DNA of 64,000 bases from Actinorhabdospora filicis (GTDB taxonomy: Bacteria; Actinomycetota; Actinomycetes; Mycobacteriales; Micromonosporaceae), in contig NZ_BSTX01000002.1 of assembly GCF_030269765.1 (NCBI RefSeq), positions 1,087,379 to 1,151,378 on the forward strand, given 5' to 3'. Within the stretch, counting starts at the first letter, position 1, and the number at the start of each line of letters is the position of its first letter. The notes under the pieces were generated by a model. That model worked only from the letters and a program-made list of their open reading frames with translations, did not search any database and was not told the DNA's origin. Below, one piece after another: positions 10,577-18,445 of the stretch. The position numbers and the translations under genes were made by a program.

Positions 10577-11403
10577 GACAGCAGCAGCCCGGCCGCCAGC
10601 CGCGCGACGACGTCGCGCCAGGCGAGCCGGGCCCGCTCGGCGCCCTCACCGGTGCCGGTCTGGGTCAGCAGCAGGCGTGCGCCGCCGGTGCCCTGCGCCA
10701 GTTCCCAGCGCACGTCCCCGCGCTCGGCGCCCGAGGCGTCCCGCCAGCGGTAGCCCAGGTGGAAGGGCGCCTCGACGCCGGTGACCGGCCCGGCGAGCAG
10801 GCCCGGGGCCAGGAACCCCGGCGGGACCGGCTCCCCGACGTCGGTGAAGGACGGCTCGCCCAGGTGGGCCCAGGTCGCCTCCACGCTCGCCGGAAGCTGC
10901 CGCTCTACGCGGACCTTCCAGCCGTCCCCGTCGTCTTCGGCCACGCCCTCGCCGAGTGCGAACATCGCCGCGAAGCGCTCGTGGTCGGCCGCCCACGCGG
11001 TGTTCTCCACCGGCGCCAGCCCGTGCAGGGACCCCCGCAGCGCCGCCGCGCACGCCGTCCAGCCCGCGGCGAAACTGGCCGCGCCGGGCACGTCGTCGAA
11101 GGTGTGCCGCAGCGACAGGACCCCCTCGGGTGAGACCTCCCAGCGCAGCAGGTCGCCACCCCACCCGTAGGCCAGCACCGAGCCCTCCACGCGTTCGGTG
11201 ACCTTGCCCTCGGCCGGTTCCCCGGGGTCGTCGGGGAAGCGGAAGACGATGACGTCGCCGTCGATCTCGGCGCGGGCGGGGAACCACTCGGCGAGCCGGT
11301 CGGCGTCCACCAGTGAGCGCCACACCTGCTCGGGCGGGCGGTCCATGGGCCACGACGCGGTCAGGACACCCCGGCCGCCGGTGATGGTGAAGGTCTCGTT
11401 CAT
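10564..11403 (-). CDS. Two-domain SRPBCC (AHSA1-like) protein
   Basis: 279 residues that read as two successive Bet v1/AHSA1 domains. The first has PEQVWRSLVDADRLAEWFPA (near residue 25) and the second VERQLPASVEATWAHLGEPS (near residue 150). Each is followed by strand patterns such as FRFPDDPGEPAEGKV and LRHTFDDVPGA. The fold binds hydrophobic ligands or Hsp90-like partners; no function is assignable. ATG at 11403 has TATGGT 6 nt upstream, favouring it over an in-frame upstream codon. Confidence 0.8.
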   Translation of the reverse strand: MNETFTITGGRGVLTASWPMDRPPEQVWRSLVDADRLAEWFPARAEIDGDVIVFRFPDDPGEPAEGKVTERVEGSVLAYGWGGDLLRWEVSPEGVLSLRHTFDDVPGAASFAAGWTACAAALRGSLHGLAPVENTAWAADHERFAAMFALGEGVAEDDGDGWKVRVERQLPASVEATWAHLGEPSFTDVGEPVPPGFLAPGLLAGPVTGVEAPFHLGYRWRDASGAERGDVRWELAQGTGGARLLLTQTGTGEGAERARLAWRDVVARLAAGLLLSHTS

Positions 11404-11409
11404 CACGGG

Positions 11410-11415
11410 ACCATA
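11410..11415 (-). promoter_or_regulatory. -10 hexamer of the SRPBCC gene
   Basis: TATGGT on the minus strand, 6 nt before the ATG at 11403; it fixes the start and indicates a leaderless mRNA. Confidence 0.5.
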
Positions 11416-11470
11416 CCCAGCGTGGCGGGGTCCCACTCCCGTTCCGCTCCCACCGGCGCGGCCTTGACGG

Positions 11471-11917
11471 TCAGCCCGCCCGGAGGGCGGCGATGACCTC
11501 GGCCAGCCGCGGCGGCTCCAGGCTCTCCACGCCCGCCAGCTCCTCCAGGGGCGTCCAGCGGGTGTCGACCAGCTGCTCGTTCTCGTAGTCCAGGCGCCCG
11601 GCGCCGTCCAGGGCGGGCTCGTCGGTGGCGAAGCAGGCCAGGAAGAACGATTCGGTGCCGACGAAGTTCTTGCCGGCCCAGATCACGTCGCGCTCGACGG
11701 CGACACTGGCCTCGCCCACCGCCGCCGGGTCCAGGCCGGTCTCCTCGGCCAGTTCCCGGCGCGCGGCGGTCAGGTCGTCCTCACCGGGATCGACGCCGCC
11801 GCCGGGCGGCTCCCACAGCGTGTTCCCCGAGACCGGGTCGCGCCAGCGCATCAGCAGCACGCGCCCACCGGCGTCCAGGCACACCACGCGCACGGCGCGG
11901 CGAAAGATCGTCTCCAT
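11471..11917 (-). CDS. NUDIX hydrolase
   Basis: 148 residues. The Nudix box is GGGVDPGEDDLTAARRELAE then ETGL, preceded by NTLWEPPGG and followed by an acidic C-terminal half. Unlike the other NUDIX gene at 9294 it has a typical VRVVCLDAGGRVLLMRW first strand pair. Substrate unknown. ATG at 11917 is preferred because TAGCGT ends 7 nt upstream; the in-frame GTG at 11926 overlaps that hexamer. Divergent from the GNAT gene at 11985. Confidence 0.87.
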   Translation of the reverse strand: METIFRRAVRVVCLDAGGRVLLMRWRDPVSGNTLWEPPGGGVDPGEDDLTAARRELAEETGLDPAAVGEASVAVERDVIWAGKNFVGTESFFLACFATDEPALDGAGRLDYENEQLVDTRWTPLEELAGVESLEPPRLAEVIAALRAG

Positions 11918-11924
11918 GCCGCAC

Positions 11925-11930
11925 ACGCTA
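11925..11930 (-). promoter_or_regulatory. -10 hexamer of the NUDIX gene
   Basis: TAGCGT on the minus strand, 7 nt before the ATG at 11917. Leaderless transcript expected. Confidence 0.5.
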
Positions 11931-11972
11931 GTCCCGTGGCCCGCGTCATATTTATGGGCGACCGGCGGCCTC

Positions 11973-11978
11973 TAGCCT
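11973..11978 (+). promoter_or_regulatory. -10 hexamer of the GNAT gene
   Basis: TAGCCT ends 6 nt before the ATG at 11985. Together with 11925-11930 it forms a compact divergent promoter pair, both apparently leaderless. Confidence 0.5.
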
Positions 11979-11984
11979 TCTGCC

Positions 11985-12458
11985 ATGACCGAGATCCGAA
12001 CCGCCGTCCACGACGACGTTCCCGGCCTGGTGGAGTGCTCCATCGGGCTGTTCAGCGAGGACGCCGGGACCCGTGACCCCACCATGAACCTCGACTGGCC
12101 GCGCACCAACGCCGCCCAGTCGCTGACCGAGGGCATCGGCGACCCCGAGCGGCTGATCCTGGCCGCGATCCGCGACGGGCGCGTTGTGGGGTCCCTGACC
12201 GGGGACGTCGCCCAGGCGAGCCACATGCGACCGATCCGGCTGGCGACCCTGCGCAGCATGTACGTGCGCCCCGAGGCCCGTGACGGGGGCGTCGGTTCGG
12301 CGCTGGTGGAGGCCTTCCGCGCCTGGGCGCTCGACAAGAAGGCCGACCGGCTGGCCGTCACCGCCTACGCCGCCAACGACGACGCGATCCGCTTCTACCG
12401 GCGCAACGGCTTCGCGCCCCACCACCTCGTCCTGGAGGCTCAGGTCGAGGCCACGTAG
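11985..12458 (+). CDS. GNAT family N-acetyltransferase
   Basis: 157 residues. The acetyl-CoA binding motif A is visible as LRSMYVRPEARDGGVGSALV (Q/RxxGxG/A), followed by motif B AYAANDDAIRFYRRNGFAPH. The acceptor amine is unknown. The gene ends by overlapping the convergent spermidine synthase-like gene by 19 bp. Confidence 0.87.
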   Translation: MTEIRTAVHDDVPGLVECSIGLFSEDAGTRDPTMNLDWPRTNAAQSLTEGIGDPERLILAAIRDGRVVGSLTGDVAQASHMRPIRLATLRSMYVRPEARDGGVGSALVEAFRAWALDKKADRLAVTAYAANDDAIRFYRRNGFAPHHLVLEAQVEAT

Positions 12459-13102
12459 ACCACGTCGGCCGGGCCGCGCGGCACCGGGACCTCGATGACG
12501 CGCACCGCGGCGAACCGCTCCCGCAGCCGCTCCTCGAAGGCCTCCGACGCCGAGGCGCTCCAGAACGCCGCCGCGCCACCGGGCGCCAGCCGCGAGCACA
12601 CCAGCCCCAGCCCGTCCCCGGTGTACAGCTCGGCGTTGGCCGGGGTCACCGTCCAGTCGGGACCGTTGTCGATGTCCAGGCAGATCGCGTCGAAGGCGCA
12701 GCCCTCGGGCGCCTGACGCAGCCACGCCAGCAGATCGGCGCAGACCACCGTCACATCCGGGCTGCGCACCGCCCCGGCGGAGAAGTCGGCGAGGTGAGAG
12801 GCGTGCCAGGCGATCACCGACGGCTCGCACTCCACCACCGTCACCCATCCCACGCGGGGATGACGCGCGGCCTCGGCGAGGGAGAAGCCCACGCCGAGGC
12901 CGCCGATCAGCATCCGCGCGCCATCGCCCTTGACCGCCTCCACGGCCGCGCGCACCAGGACGCGCTCCGACTCCCCGTTGCGGGTGTCCATCAGGAACAC
13001 CCCGTTGCTGATGATCTCGAAGTGCCCGTCGACTCGACGCAACACCAGCTCACCCTGACGTCCGTGAACGCGCGCCAGAACCACCGCACCACTCCGTGAC
13101 AT
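12440..13102 (-). CDS. Spermidine synthase-like (class I methyltransferase fold) protein
   Basis: 220 residues. ARMLIGGLGVGFSLAEAARH is the glycine-rich nucleotide loop and VTVVECEPSVIAWH the acidic second strand with Glu contacting the ribose; FDAICLDIDNGPDWT holds the active-site Asp region. This matches short actinobacterial relatives of polyamine synthases, in which activity toward putrescine has generally not been shown. ATG at 13102 has TAGGCT 7 nt upstream. Divergent from the sigma factor gene. Confidence 0.78.
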   Translation of the reverse strand: MSRSGAVVLARVHGRQGELVLRRVDGHFEIISNGVFLMDTRNGESERVLVRAAVEAVKGDGARMLIGGLGVGFSLAEAARHPRVGWVTVVECEPSVIAWHASHLADFSAGAVRSPDVTVVCADLLAWLRQAPEGCAFDAICLDIDNGPDWTVTPANAELYTGDGLGLVCSRLAPGGAAAFWSASASEAFEERLRERFAAVRVIEVPVPRGPADVVYVAST

Positions 13103-13109
13103 AACACAC

Positions 13110-13115
13110 AGCCTA
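13110..13115 (-). promoter_or_regulatory. -10 hexamer of the spermidine synthase-like gene
   Basis: TAGGCT on the minus strand, 7 nt before the ATG at 13102. Confidence 0.5.
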
Positions 13116-13167
13116 CGAGTCGCCGAACTCGTGCAACTAACGCGGGCCCCGCGGTGTTCTGTTCAAC

Positions 13168-13743
13168 GTGAGCCGACCTGACGATCCCGTCCCCATCCTC
13201 GACGCGCTGCGCGAGGACCTCGACACCGGCTTCGCGGGCCTCTACGACGCCTACCGCGTCTACGTGCACACCGTCGCCCTGCGCGCCACCGGCTCGCCCG
13301 CCGACGCCGAGGACCTCACCGCCGAGACGTTCCTGCGCGCCTACCGGTCGCTCATCTCCACCCGCCCGCCCGACCTGGACACCCTCCAGCCCCGGGCCTG
13401 GCTGCTGACCATCGCCCTCAACACCCTCCGCAACGACCGGCGCACCAAGGCCCGCAAGCCACCGCCCGGGCCGCTGGACAACGCCCCCGACCGCTGCGAC
13501 CCCACCCAGAACCCGGCCCGCGCCGCCGAGCAGAATGAGACCGCCCGTGAACTGGCCGCGCGCTTGGCGCTGCTACCCGAAAGGCAGCGCGAAGCGGTCG
13601 TCCTGCGCCACGTCCTCGATCTCCCGATCGCCGAGATCGCCCAGGTCCTGGGCGTGCCCGAAGGCACCGCCAAATCCCATGTCTCCCGCGGCCTCGCCGC
13701 GCTCCGCGTCCATCACAGGGAGGCCGTCAATGCCGCTCGATGA
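13168..13743 (+). CDS. ECF-type RNA polymerase sigma factor
   Basis: 191 residues. Sigma region 2 spans about 20-95 (FAGLYDAYRVYVHTVALR, DAEDLTAETFLRAYR, PRAWLLTIALNTLRNDRR) and region 4 about 130-185 (LALLPERQREAVVLRHVLDL, IAEIAQVLGVPEGTAKSHVS). There is no obvious C-terminal extension or neighbouring anti-sigma gene; the position normally held by an anti-sigma factor is occupied by ogt, which overlaps the last 14 bp. GTG start. The pair may couple promoter choice to DNA alkylation, but this is inference. Confidence 0.88.
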   Translation: MSRPDDPVPILDALREDLDTGFAGLYDAYRVYVHTVALRATGSPADAEDLTAETFLRAYRSLISTRPPDLDTLQPRAWLLTIALNTLRNDRRTKARKPPPGPLDNAPDRCDPTQNPARAAEQNETARELAARLALLPERQREAVVLRHVLDLPIAEIAQVLGVPEGTAKSHVSRGLAALRVHHREAVNAAR

Positions 13744-14281
13744 CCTCGAACAGGCCCTCGCCGGGCTGGCCGCCGCGCCACCGGCCCGCGTCTTCGACCG
13801 CATCACCGCCCGCTGGACCCGCGCCACCAGCCCCCTCGGCGACGTCGACGTCGCCTACACCGAACACGGCGTGGCGTGGCTGCGCCCGGCGGCCCTGGGC
13901 ACCCTGGCCGAGGAGTTCAAGGCCCGCTTCGCCCGCCCGCTGCTGCGCACCGACCACCCCCCGGCCGCGCTCACCGACGCCCTCGCCACCGGTGACGGCG
14001 GCGGCCTGGATTACGACCTGACGTGGCTGACGCCGTTCGCGTCCTCGGTGCTGAGCGCGGCGCGGACGATCCCGCGCGGACAGGTCAGGCCCTACACCTG
14101 GATCGCCGAGCGCATCGGCAACCCCAAGGCGGTGCGCGCGGTGGGCAGCGCGCTGGGCCACAACCCCGTCCCGCTGCTGATCCCCTGCCACCGCATCGTG
14201 CGTGCCGACGGCCTGGGCCAGTACATCTTCGGCGTGGACGCCAAGACCACGCTGCTGCGCGGTGAGGGCGCCATCGAATAA
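13730..14281 (+). CDS. ogt: Methylated-DNA-[protein]-cysteine S-methyltransferase
   Basis: 183 residues. It transfers O6-alkyl groups from guanine to its own cysteine. The acceptor is Cys153 in IPCHRIVRADG; the DNA-binding helix RGQVRPYTWIAERIGNPKAV and AVGSALGHNP precede it as in Ogt. The first 30 residues (MPLDDLEQALAGLAAAPPAR...) are an extension before the usual N-terminal domain, of unknown role. ATG at 13730 has a strong GGGAGG 6 nt upstream and lies inside the sigma gene, so translation is coupled. Confidence 0.9.
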   Translation: MPLDDLEQALAGLAAAPPARVFDRITARWTRATSPLGDVDVAYTEHGVAWLRPAALGTLAEEFKARFARPLLRTDHPPAALTDALATGDGGGLDYDLTWLTPFASSVLSAARTIPRGQVRPYTWIAERIGNPKAVRAVGSALGHNPVPLLIPCHRIVRADGLGQYIFGVDAKTTLLRGEGAIE

Positions 14282-14308
14282 ATACCGGGGCGGGCGGGCG
14301 CGGACGTC

Positions 14309-14314
14309 TACCAT
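14309..14314 (+). promoter_or_regulatory. -10 hexamer of the second GNAT gene
   Basis: TACCAT ends 6 nt before the GTG at 14321; a leaderless mRNA is expected. Confidence 0.45.
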
Positions 14315-14320
14315 GCAGCG

Positions 14321-14896
14321 GTGGACCACGCACCCGCCCCCGAGTTCGCCACCGAGCGCCTGCTGCTGCGCCGGTGGCGGGAATCCGACCGCGAGCCGTG
14401 GGCCGCGATGAGCGCCGACCCCGCGGTCATGAAGTACTTCCAGTCCACCTTGACCCGTGCCCAGTCCGAGCTCTTCGCCGAGCGCGTCGAAGAACGCTTC
14501 GAGCAGAACGGCTTCGGGCTGTGGGCGCTGGAGGTGGCCGCCACCGGTGAGTTCATCGGCTTCACCGGCCTCAACCCGGCGACCTTCGAGGCGCCGTTCA
14601 CCCCGGCCCTGGAGATCGCGTGGCGCCTGGCGCGCCCGGCGTGGGGGCACGGGTACGCCACCGAGGCCGCGCGCGCCTGCCTCGACTTCGCCTTCACGAC
14701 GCTGGGACGCGAGGAGATCGTGGCGTTCACCGCCACCGTCAACACCCGCTCGATGGCGGTGATGGAGCGGCTGGGCATGGTCCGCGACCCCGGTGACGAC
14801 TTCGACCATCCGATGGTGCCGCCCTGGACGCATTCGCACCTGGTGCGCCATGTCCTGTACCGGATGCGGTCTGCGGATTGGACACCCCGTGGATGA
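14321..14896 (+). CDS. GNAT family N-acetyltransferase (RimJ/RimL-like)
   Basis: 191 residues of the RimJ/RimL type: TERLLLRRWRESDREPW at the N-terminus, LEIAWRLARPAWGHGYATEA as the acetyl-CoA loop, and TATVNTRSMAVMERLGM as motif B. The acceptor is unknown; family members acetylate ribosomal proteins, antibiotics or small amines. GTG start. The downstream APH gene begins within its last codons. Confidence 0.87.
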   Translation: MDHAPAPEFATERLLLRRWRESDREPWAAMSADPAVMKYFQSTLTRAQSELFAERVEERFEQNGFGLWALEVAATGEFIGFTGLNPATFEAPFTPALEIAWRLARPAWGHGYATEAARACLDFAFTTLGREEIVAFTATVNTRSMAVMERLGMVRDPGDDFDHPMVPPWTHSHLVRHVLYRMRSADWTPRG

Positions 14897-15683
14897 GGCC
14901 CTGGCACTGCTGCGAGCCCGCTACGGCCGGCACGAATGGCGGCCGGTCACCGAGGGCCGGTCCGGCGCGGGCGTCTTCCACCTGAGCGGTGCGAGCGACC
15001 TGTACGTGAAGATCGGGGCGCCGCCGCTGCATCCCGACCCCGGTTTCGACGTGGCCGCCGAGGCACCGCGCCTGGACTGGCTGGCCCGGCAGGGCCTGCC
15101 GGTGCCCGAGGTCGCCGACACCGGGCGGGTCGGCGAGTGGACCTACCTGGTGACCACCGCCGTCGCGGGCGTGCCCATGTCCCCGGAATGGGAACCGGAG
15201 CGGCTGCTGGCGGCGGTGGACGCGGTGGCCGACCTCGCGCGCGTCCTGCACGCCCTGCCCGCCGACGCCTGCCCCTTCGACCGCGGCCTGGCGGTCACCG
15301 TCCCCAACGCCGCCACCGCGGTGGGCCTGGGCGAGGTGGACCTGGGCGATCTCGACGAGGCGCACCTGGGCTGGGACGGCACGCGCCTGCTGGCGTCGCT
15401 GGAGGAGCGGCTGGGCCGCGTCCAGGTGGAGGAGACGGCCGTCTGCCACGGCGACCTCACCGACGCCAACGTGCTGCTGGACCCCGTCACGCTCCAGGTC
15501 GTCGGCCTCCTCGACGTCGGGCGGCTGGGCGTGGCCGACCGCTACGCCGACCTGGCGCTGATGACGCGCGACCTGGACGACCTGGGCCGGGAGTACACCG
15601 ACCGGTTCATGTACCGCTACGGGGAGATTCCGGCCGATCCGGAACGAGTGGGGCTCTACCGGCTTCTGGACGAGTTCTGCTGA
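14889..15683 (+). CDS. APH(3')-like aminoglycoside phosphotransferase
   Basis: 264 residues. Catalytic loop VCHGDLTDANVLLD and metal site LLDVGRLGVADRYADLAL are both intact; the GRLGVADRYxDLAL stretch and the C-terminal LYRLLDEFC closely follow APH(3') enzymes, which phosphorylate the 3'-hydroxyl of kanamycin-type aminoglycosides. A true resistance role is possible but an unrelated natural substrate cannot be excluded. GTG at 14889 overlaps the preceding stop by 8 bp. A paralogue lies at 16419. Confidence 0.85.
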   Translation: MDEALALLRARYGRHEWRPVTEGRSGAGVFHLSGASDLYVKIGAPPLHPDPGFDVAAEAPRLDWLARQGLPVPEVADTGRVGEWTYLVTTAVAGVPMSPEWEPERLLAAVDAVADLARVLHALPADACPFDRGLAVTVPNAATAVGLGEVDLGDLDEAHLGWDGTRLLASLEERLGRVQVEETAVCHGDLTDANVLLDPVTLQVVGLLDVGRLGVADRYADLALMTRDLDDLGREYTDRFMYRYGEIPADPERVGLYRLLDEFC

Positions 15684-15729
15684 AACCGCACCCGTTGACC
15701 ACGCATGTTGTGTTACGAGAATGTTTCAG

Positions 15730-15735
15730 TACCAT
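15730..15735 (+). promoter_or_regulatory. -10 hexamer of the sulfotransferase gene
   Basis: TACCAT ends 7 nt before ATG 15743. The in-frame ATG at 15734 begins within it, so 15743 is the better start. Confidence 0.45.
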
Positions 15736-15742
15736 GTGGACA

Positions 15743-16375
15743 ATGCTGCGTGTGATCGGAGCGGGCCTGCCCCGCACGGGAACGTCCACACTCAAAGCCG
15801 CCCTCCCCATGCTGGTCGGCGGCTCCTGCTACCACATGACCGAGGTCTTCGAGCATCCCGACCACCTGGAGGGCTGGAAGGCCGTCACCGAGGGCGACAC
15901 AGACCGGCTCGACGGGCTCCTGGACGGCTACACCAGCGCCGTGGACTGGCCGGCCTCGGCGTACTGGCCACAGCTGGCCGAGGCCAACCCCGAGGCGCTG
16001 ATCGTGCTGTCGGTGCGCGACGACGGCCCCACCTGGTGGGGCAGCATGGACGCCACGGTCATGGCCCAGGCCTACCGCCGCCGGCCCGACTTCGCCCCGC
16101 CGGAGTTCTTCGCCATGGCGCAAGGCCTGTGGCGGCACGTCTTCGGTGAGCTCTTCGACGACCCGGCCGCCGGGGTGAAGGCCTACGACGCCTACCTCCA
16201 GCACGTGCGCGACACCGCCCCCGCCGGCCGGCTGCTGGAGTGGAACGCCAAGCAGGGCTGGGGCCCGCTGTGCGAGGCCCTGGGCGTGCCGGTGCCCGAG
16301 GAACCCCTCCCCCACCTCAACACCCGCGAGGAGTGGGCGCGGCGCCTGGCCGAGGGCGTGACACCGGGCAAGTGA
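15743..16375 (+). CDS. Sulfotransferase family P-loop protein
   Basis: 210 residues. The N-terminal GAGLPRTGTSTLKAAL is the phosphosulfate-binding loop of PAPS-dependent sulfotransferases. ALIVLSVRDDGPTWWGSM is the 3'-phosphate strand, with VRDD where many members have VRDP. GWGPLCEALGVPVPEEPLPH is the characteristic C-terminal segment of the bacterial subfamily related to N-glycan sulfotransferase-like proteins. Acceptor unknown. It lies between two APH(3')-like genes. Confidence 0.82.
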   Translation: MLRVIGAGLPRTGTSTLKAALPMLVGGSCYHMTEVFEHPDHLEGWKAVTEGDTDRLDGLLDGYTSAVDWPASAYWPQLAEANPEALIVLSVRDDGPTWWGSMDATVMAQAYRRRPDFAPPEFFAMAQGLWRHVFGELFDDPAAGVKAYDAYLQHVRDTAPAGRLLEWNAKQGWGPLCEALGVPVPEEPLPHLNTREEWARRLAEGVTPGK

Positions 16376-16418
16376 AAAGCCGGTGCTCACGGCGGCGCCG
16401 GTGGCCACAATCGAGGCC

Positions 16419-17192
16419 ATGACCCAACCGAGCCGCGACGCCGCCGTGAGCCGCCTGCGCCACCGCTACCCCGCCCACGAGTGGGAACCGGTCACCCTGG
16501 GCATGTCCGGCGCCGGGGTGTACCGCCTCAGTGGGCCTTCGCGCCTGCACGTCAAGATCGGTGACGGCGAGGTCGCCGCCGAGGGCGAGCGCCTGGCGTG
16601 GCTGGCGAAGGCCGGGGTGCCCGCGCCGGAGGTGATCGAGACCGGTGAGGTCGAGGGGCACGCGTTCGTGGTGACGGTGACGCTGCCCGGGCGCCCGGCC
16701 TCCGACCCGTGGCCGCAGGGGCGCAGGCTCGCGGTGGCCGGGGTCCTGGGCGGTTTCGCGCGTGAGCTGCACGCCGTCGCGGTGGAGGGCTGTCCCTTCG
16801 ACCGGCGGCTGGCGGTGCGCGTGCCGCGGGCCCGTGCCGATGTGGCCGCGGGCCGGGCGGATCCCGAGGACGGTGCGCGGCTGCTGGCCGAGCTCCACGC
16901 GCTGCTGGCGGCCGGGCCGGTGGAGGAGCCGGTGGTCTGCCACGGCGACTTCTGCCTGCCGAACGTGCTGCTGGAGGCCGATTCCCTGGCCGTCACCGGG
17001 ATCATCGACGTGGGGCGGCTGGGTGTCGCCGACCGCTACACCGATGTGGCGGTCATGGCGCGGTCGATCGTCTCCGATCTCAATCCGCAGTTCGGCCCGG
17101 CGCACGCCGAGGCGTTTCTGCGCGCCTACGGCGCCCACCCGCCCGACGCGCTGCGGATCGAGCTGTACCGGTTGCTGGACGAGTTCCCCTAG
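16419..17192 (+). CDS. APH(3')-like phosphotransferase, paralogue
   Basis: 257 residues. It shows VCHGDFCLPNVLLE, IIDVGRLGVADRYTDVAVMA and C-terminal LYRLLDEFP, the same architecture as the gene at 14889. The Q(F)GPAHAEAFLRAYG stretch also follows APH(3') enzymes. In the catalytic loop the spacing HGDxxxxN is kept. ATG at 16419 is preceded by CACAAT at 7 nt. Its stop overlaps the convergent MFS gene by 4 bp. Confidence 0.85.
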   Translation: MTQPSRDAAVSRLRHRYPAHEWEPVTLGMSGAGVYRLSGPSRLHVKIGDGEVAAEGERLAWLAKAGVPAPEVIETGEVEGHAFVVTVTLPGRPASDPWPQGRRLAVAGVLGGFARELHAVAVEGCPFDRRLAVRVPRARADVAAGRADPEDGARLLAELHALLAAGPVEEPVVCHGDFCLPNVLLEADSLAVTGIIDVGRLGVADRYTDVAVMARSIVSDLNPQFGPAHAEAFLRAYGAHPPDALRIELYRLLDEFP

Positions 17193-18445
17193 CCGCCGCG
17201 AGCGGCCTCGGCCTTGCGCGCGTCGTAGCGGGCGAAGGACGGCACCGCCAGGGCCAGCGCGATGATCCCGGCCAGGCACACCAGGCCGCCGGAGACCAGC
17301 GACGCGCCCGTCCCCCACCACGCCGCGGTCGCGCCGGTGCGGATGTCGCCCAGGCGCGGCCCGCCGGTGACGACCACGATGTGGGCGCCCTGGAGGCGTC
17401 CCTGCATGCCCGGTGGCGTGCCCAGTTGCAGCATGGTGGAGCGGTAGATGGCCGAGACGGTGTCGGCGGCACCGGCCACCAGCAGCGCGCTCAGGCCCAG
17501 CCACAGCCACGAGGTGGCGCCCAGCAGCGCCACCGCCAGGCCCCAGATCGCGATCGAGACGATCACGCCCAGGCCCATCCGCCGCACCCGCGCCACCGCT
17601 CCCCCGACCAGGGTCACCGCGAAGGCGCCGACGGCCGGGGCGGCGTAGAGCAGACCGGCGGTGGCCGCGTCGCCGTGGAAGGTCCCGTAGGCCAGGGCCG
17701 GGAACAGGGCCCTGGGCGCGGCGAAGACCATGGCGTTGATGTCGACCAGGAAGGTCATCAGCAGCGTCTTGTTCCCGGCCAGGAACCGCAGGCCCTCCAG
17801 GACCGACGACAGGCCCGCCGGGCGTCCCCCGTCGCCGGGCGGCATCGACGGCAGCCGCAGCACCGAGTAGAACACCGCCGCGAAGGACACCACGTCGGCG
17901 GCATAGGCCCACCCGTAGCCGCCCGCGCCGACGATGACGCCCGCCAGCAGCGGCCCGGCGATCATCCCCGACTGGAAACCGGCCTGCCGCAGGTTGTTGG
18001 CCGCCGCCAGCGACGTGCCCGGCAGCAGCTGCGGGATCATCGAGGACCGGGCGGGCGAATCGACCGCCGCCGCCCCCGCCTGCACCGCCACGCACACGAA
18101 CAGCAGCCACACGTGCGGCGACCCCAGCACCGCCTGCACCAGCAGGACCGCGCTGACGGCCAGCATCACCGTGGAGGTCACCAGCACCAGGCGGCGCCGG
18201 TCGACGGCGTCGGCGATGGCCCCGCCGTAGAGACCGAACACCACCAGCGGCACCAGACCGGCGACCCCGATCAGCGACACCGCCAGCGACGAGCGGGTCG
18301 CCTCCCACACCTGGAGCGGGACGGCGACCTGCGTGATCTGCGTACCGACCAGTGACACGACCTGCCCGCCCAGCAACCTGCGGTAGGCCGGAGACGACCG
18401 CAGCGGCCCCAGATCGGGCGCCACCCGGGCGAGCAGGCCGGGCAT
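17189..18445 (-). CDS. MFS transporter (enterobactin exporter-like)
   Basis: 418 residues with twelve predicted membrane segments. Between segments 2 and 3, GAIADAVDRRRLVLVTSTVM is the MFS loop motif; SSMIPQLLPGTSLAAANNLR and AGFQSGMIAGPLLAGVI match the EntS/MFS_3 subfamily of efflux permeases. Substrate unknown. ATG at 18445 is fused to the upstream stop as TGATG, so it is translationally coupled to the aldo/keto reductase gene. Confidence 0.86.
   Translation of the reverse strand: MPGLLARVAPDLGPLRSSPAYRRLLGGQVVSLVGTQITQVAVPLQVWEATRSSLAVSLIGVAGLVPLVVFGLYGGAIADAVDRRRLVLVTSTVMLAVSAVLLVQAVLGSPHVWLLFVCVAVQAGAAAVDSPARSSMIPQLLPGTSLAAANNLRQAGFQSGMIAGPLLAGVIVGAGGYGWAYAADVVSFAAVFYSVLRLPSMPPGDGGRPAGLSSVLEGLRFLAGNKTLLMTFLVDINAMVFAAPRALFPALAYGTFHGDAATAGLLYAAPAVGAFAVTLVGGAVARVRRMGLGVIVSIAIWGLAVALLGATSWLWLGLSALLVAGAADTVSAIYRSTMLQLGTPPGMQGRLQGAHIVVVTGGPRLGDIRTGATAAWWGTGASLVSGGLVCLAGIIALALAVPSFARYDARKAEAARGG

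Noticed and set aside
15684-15742. Longer sulfotransferase starting at ATG 15734
   Set aside because: That ATG overlaps the TACCAT hexamer; ATG 15743 at 7 nt spacing also begins at the family's N-terminal strand.
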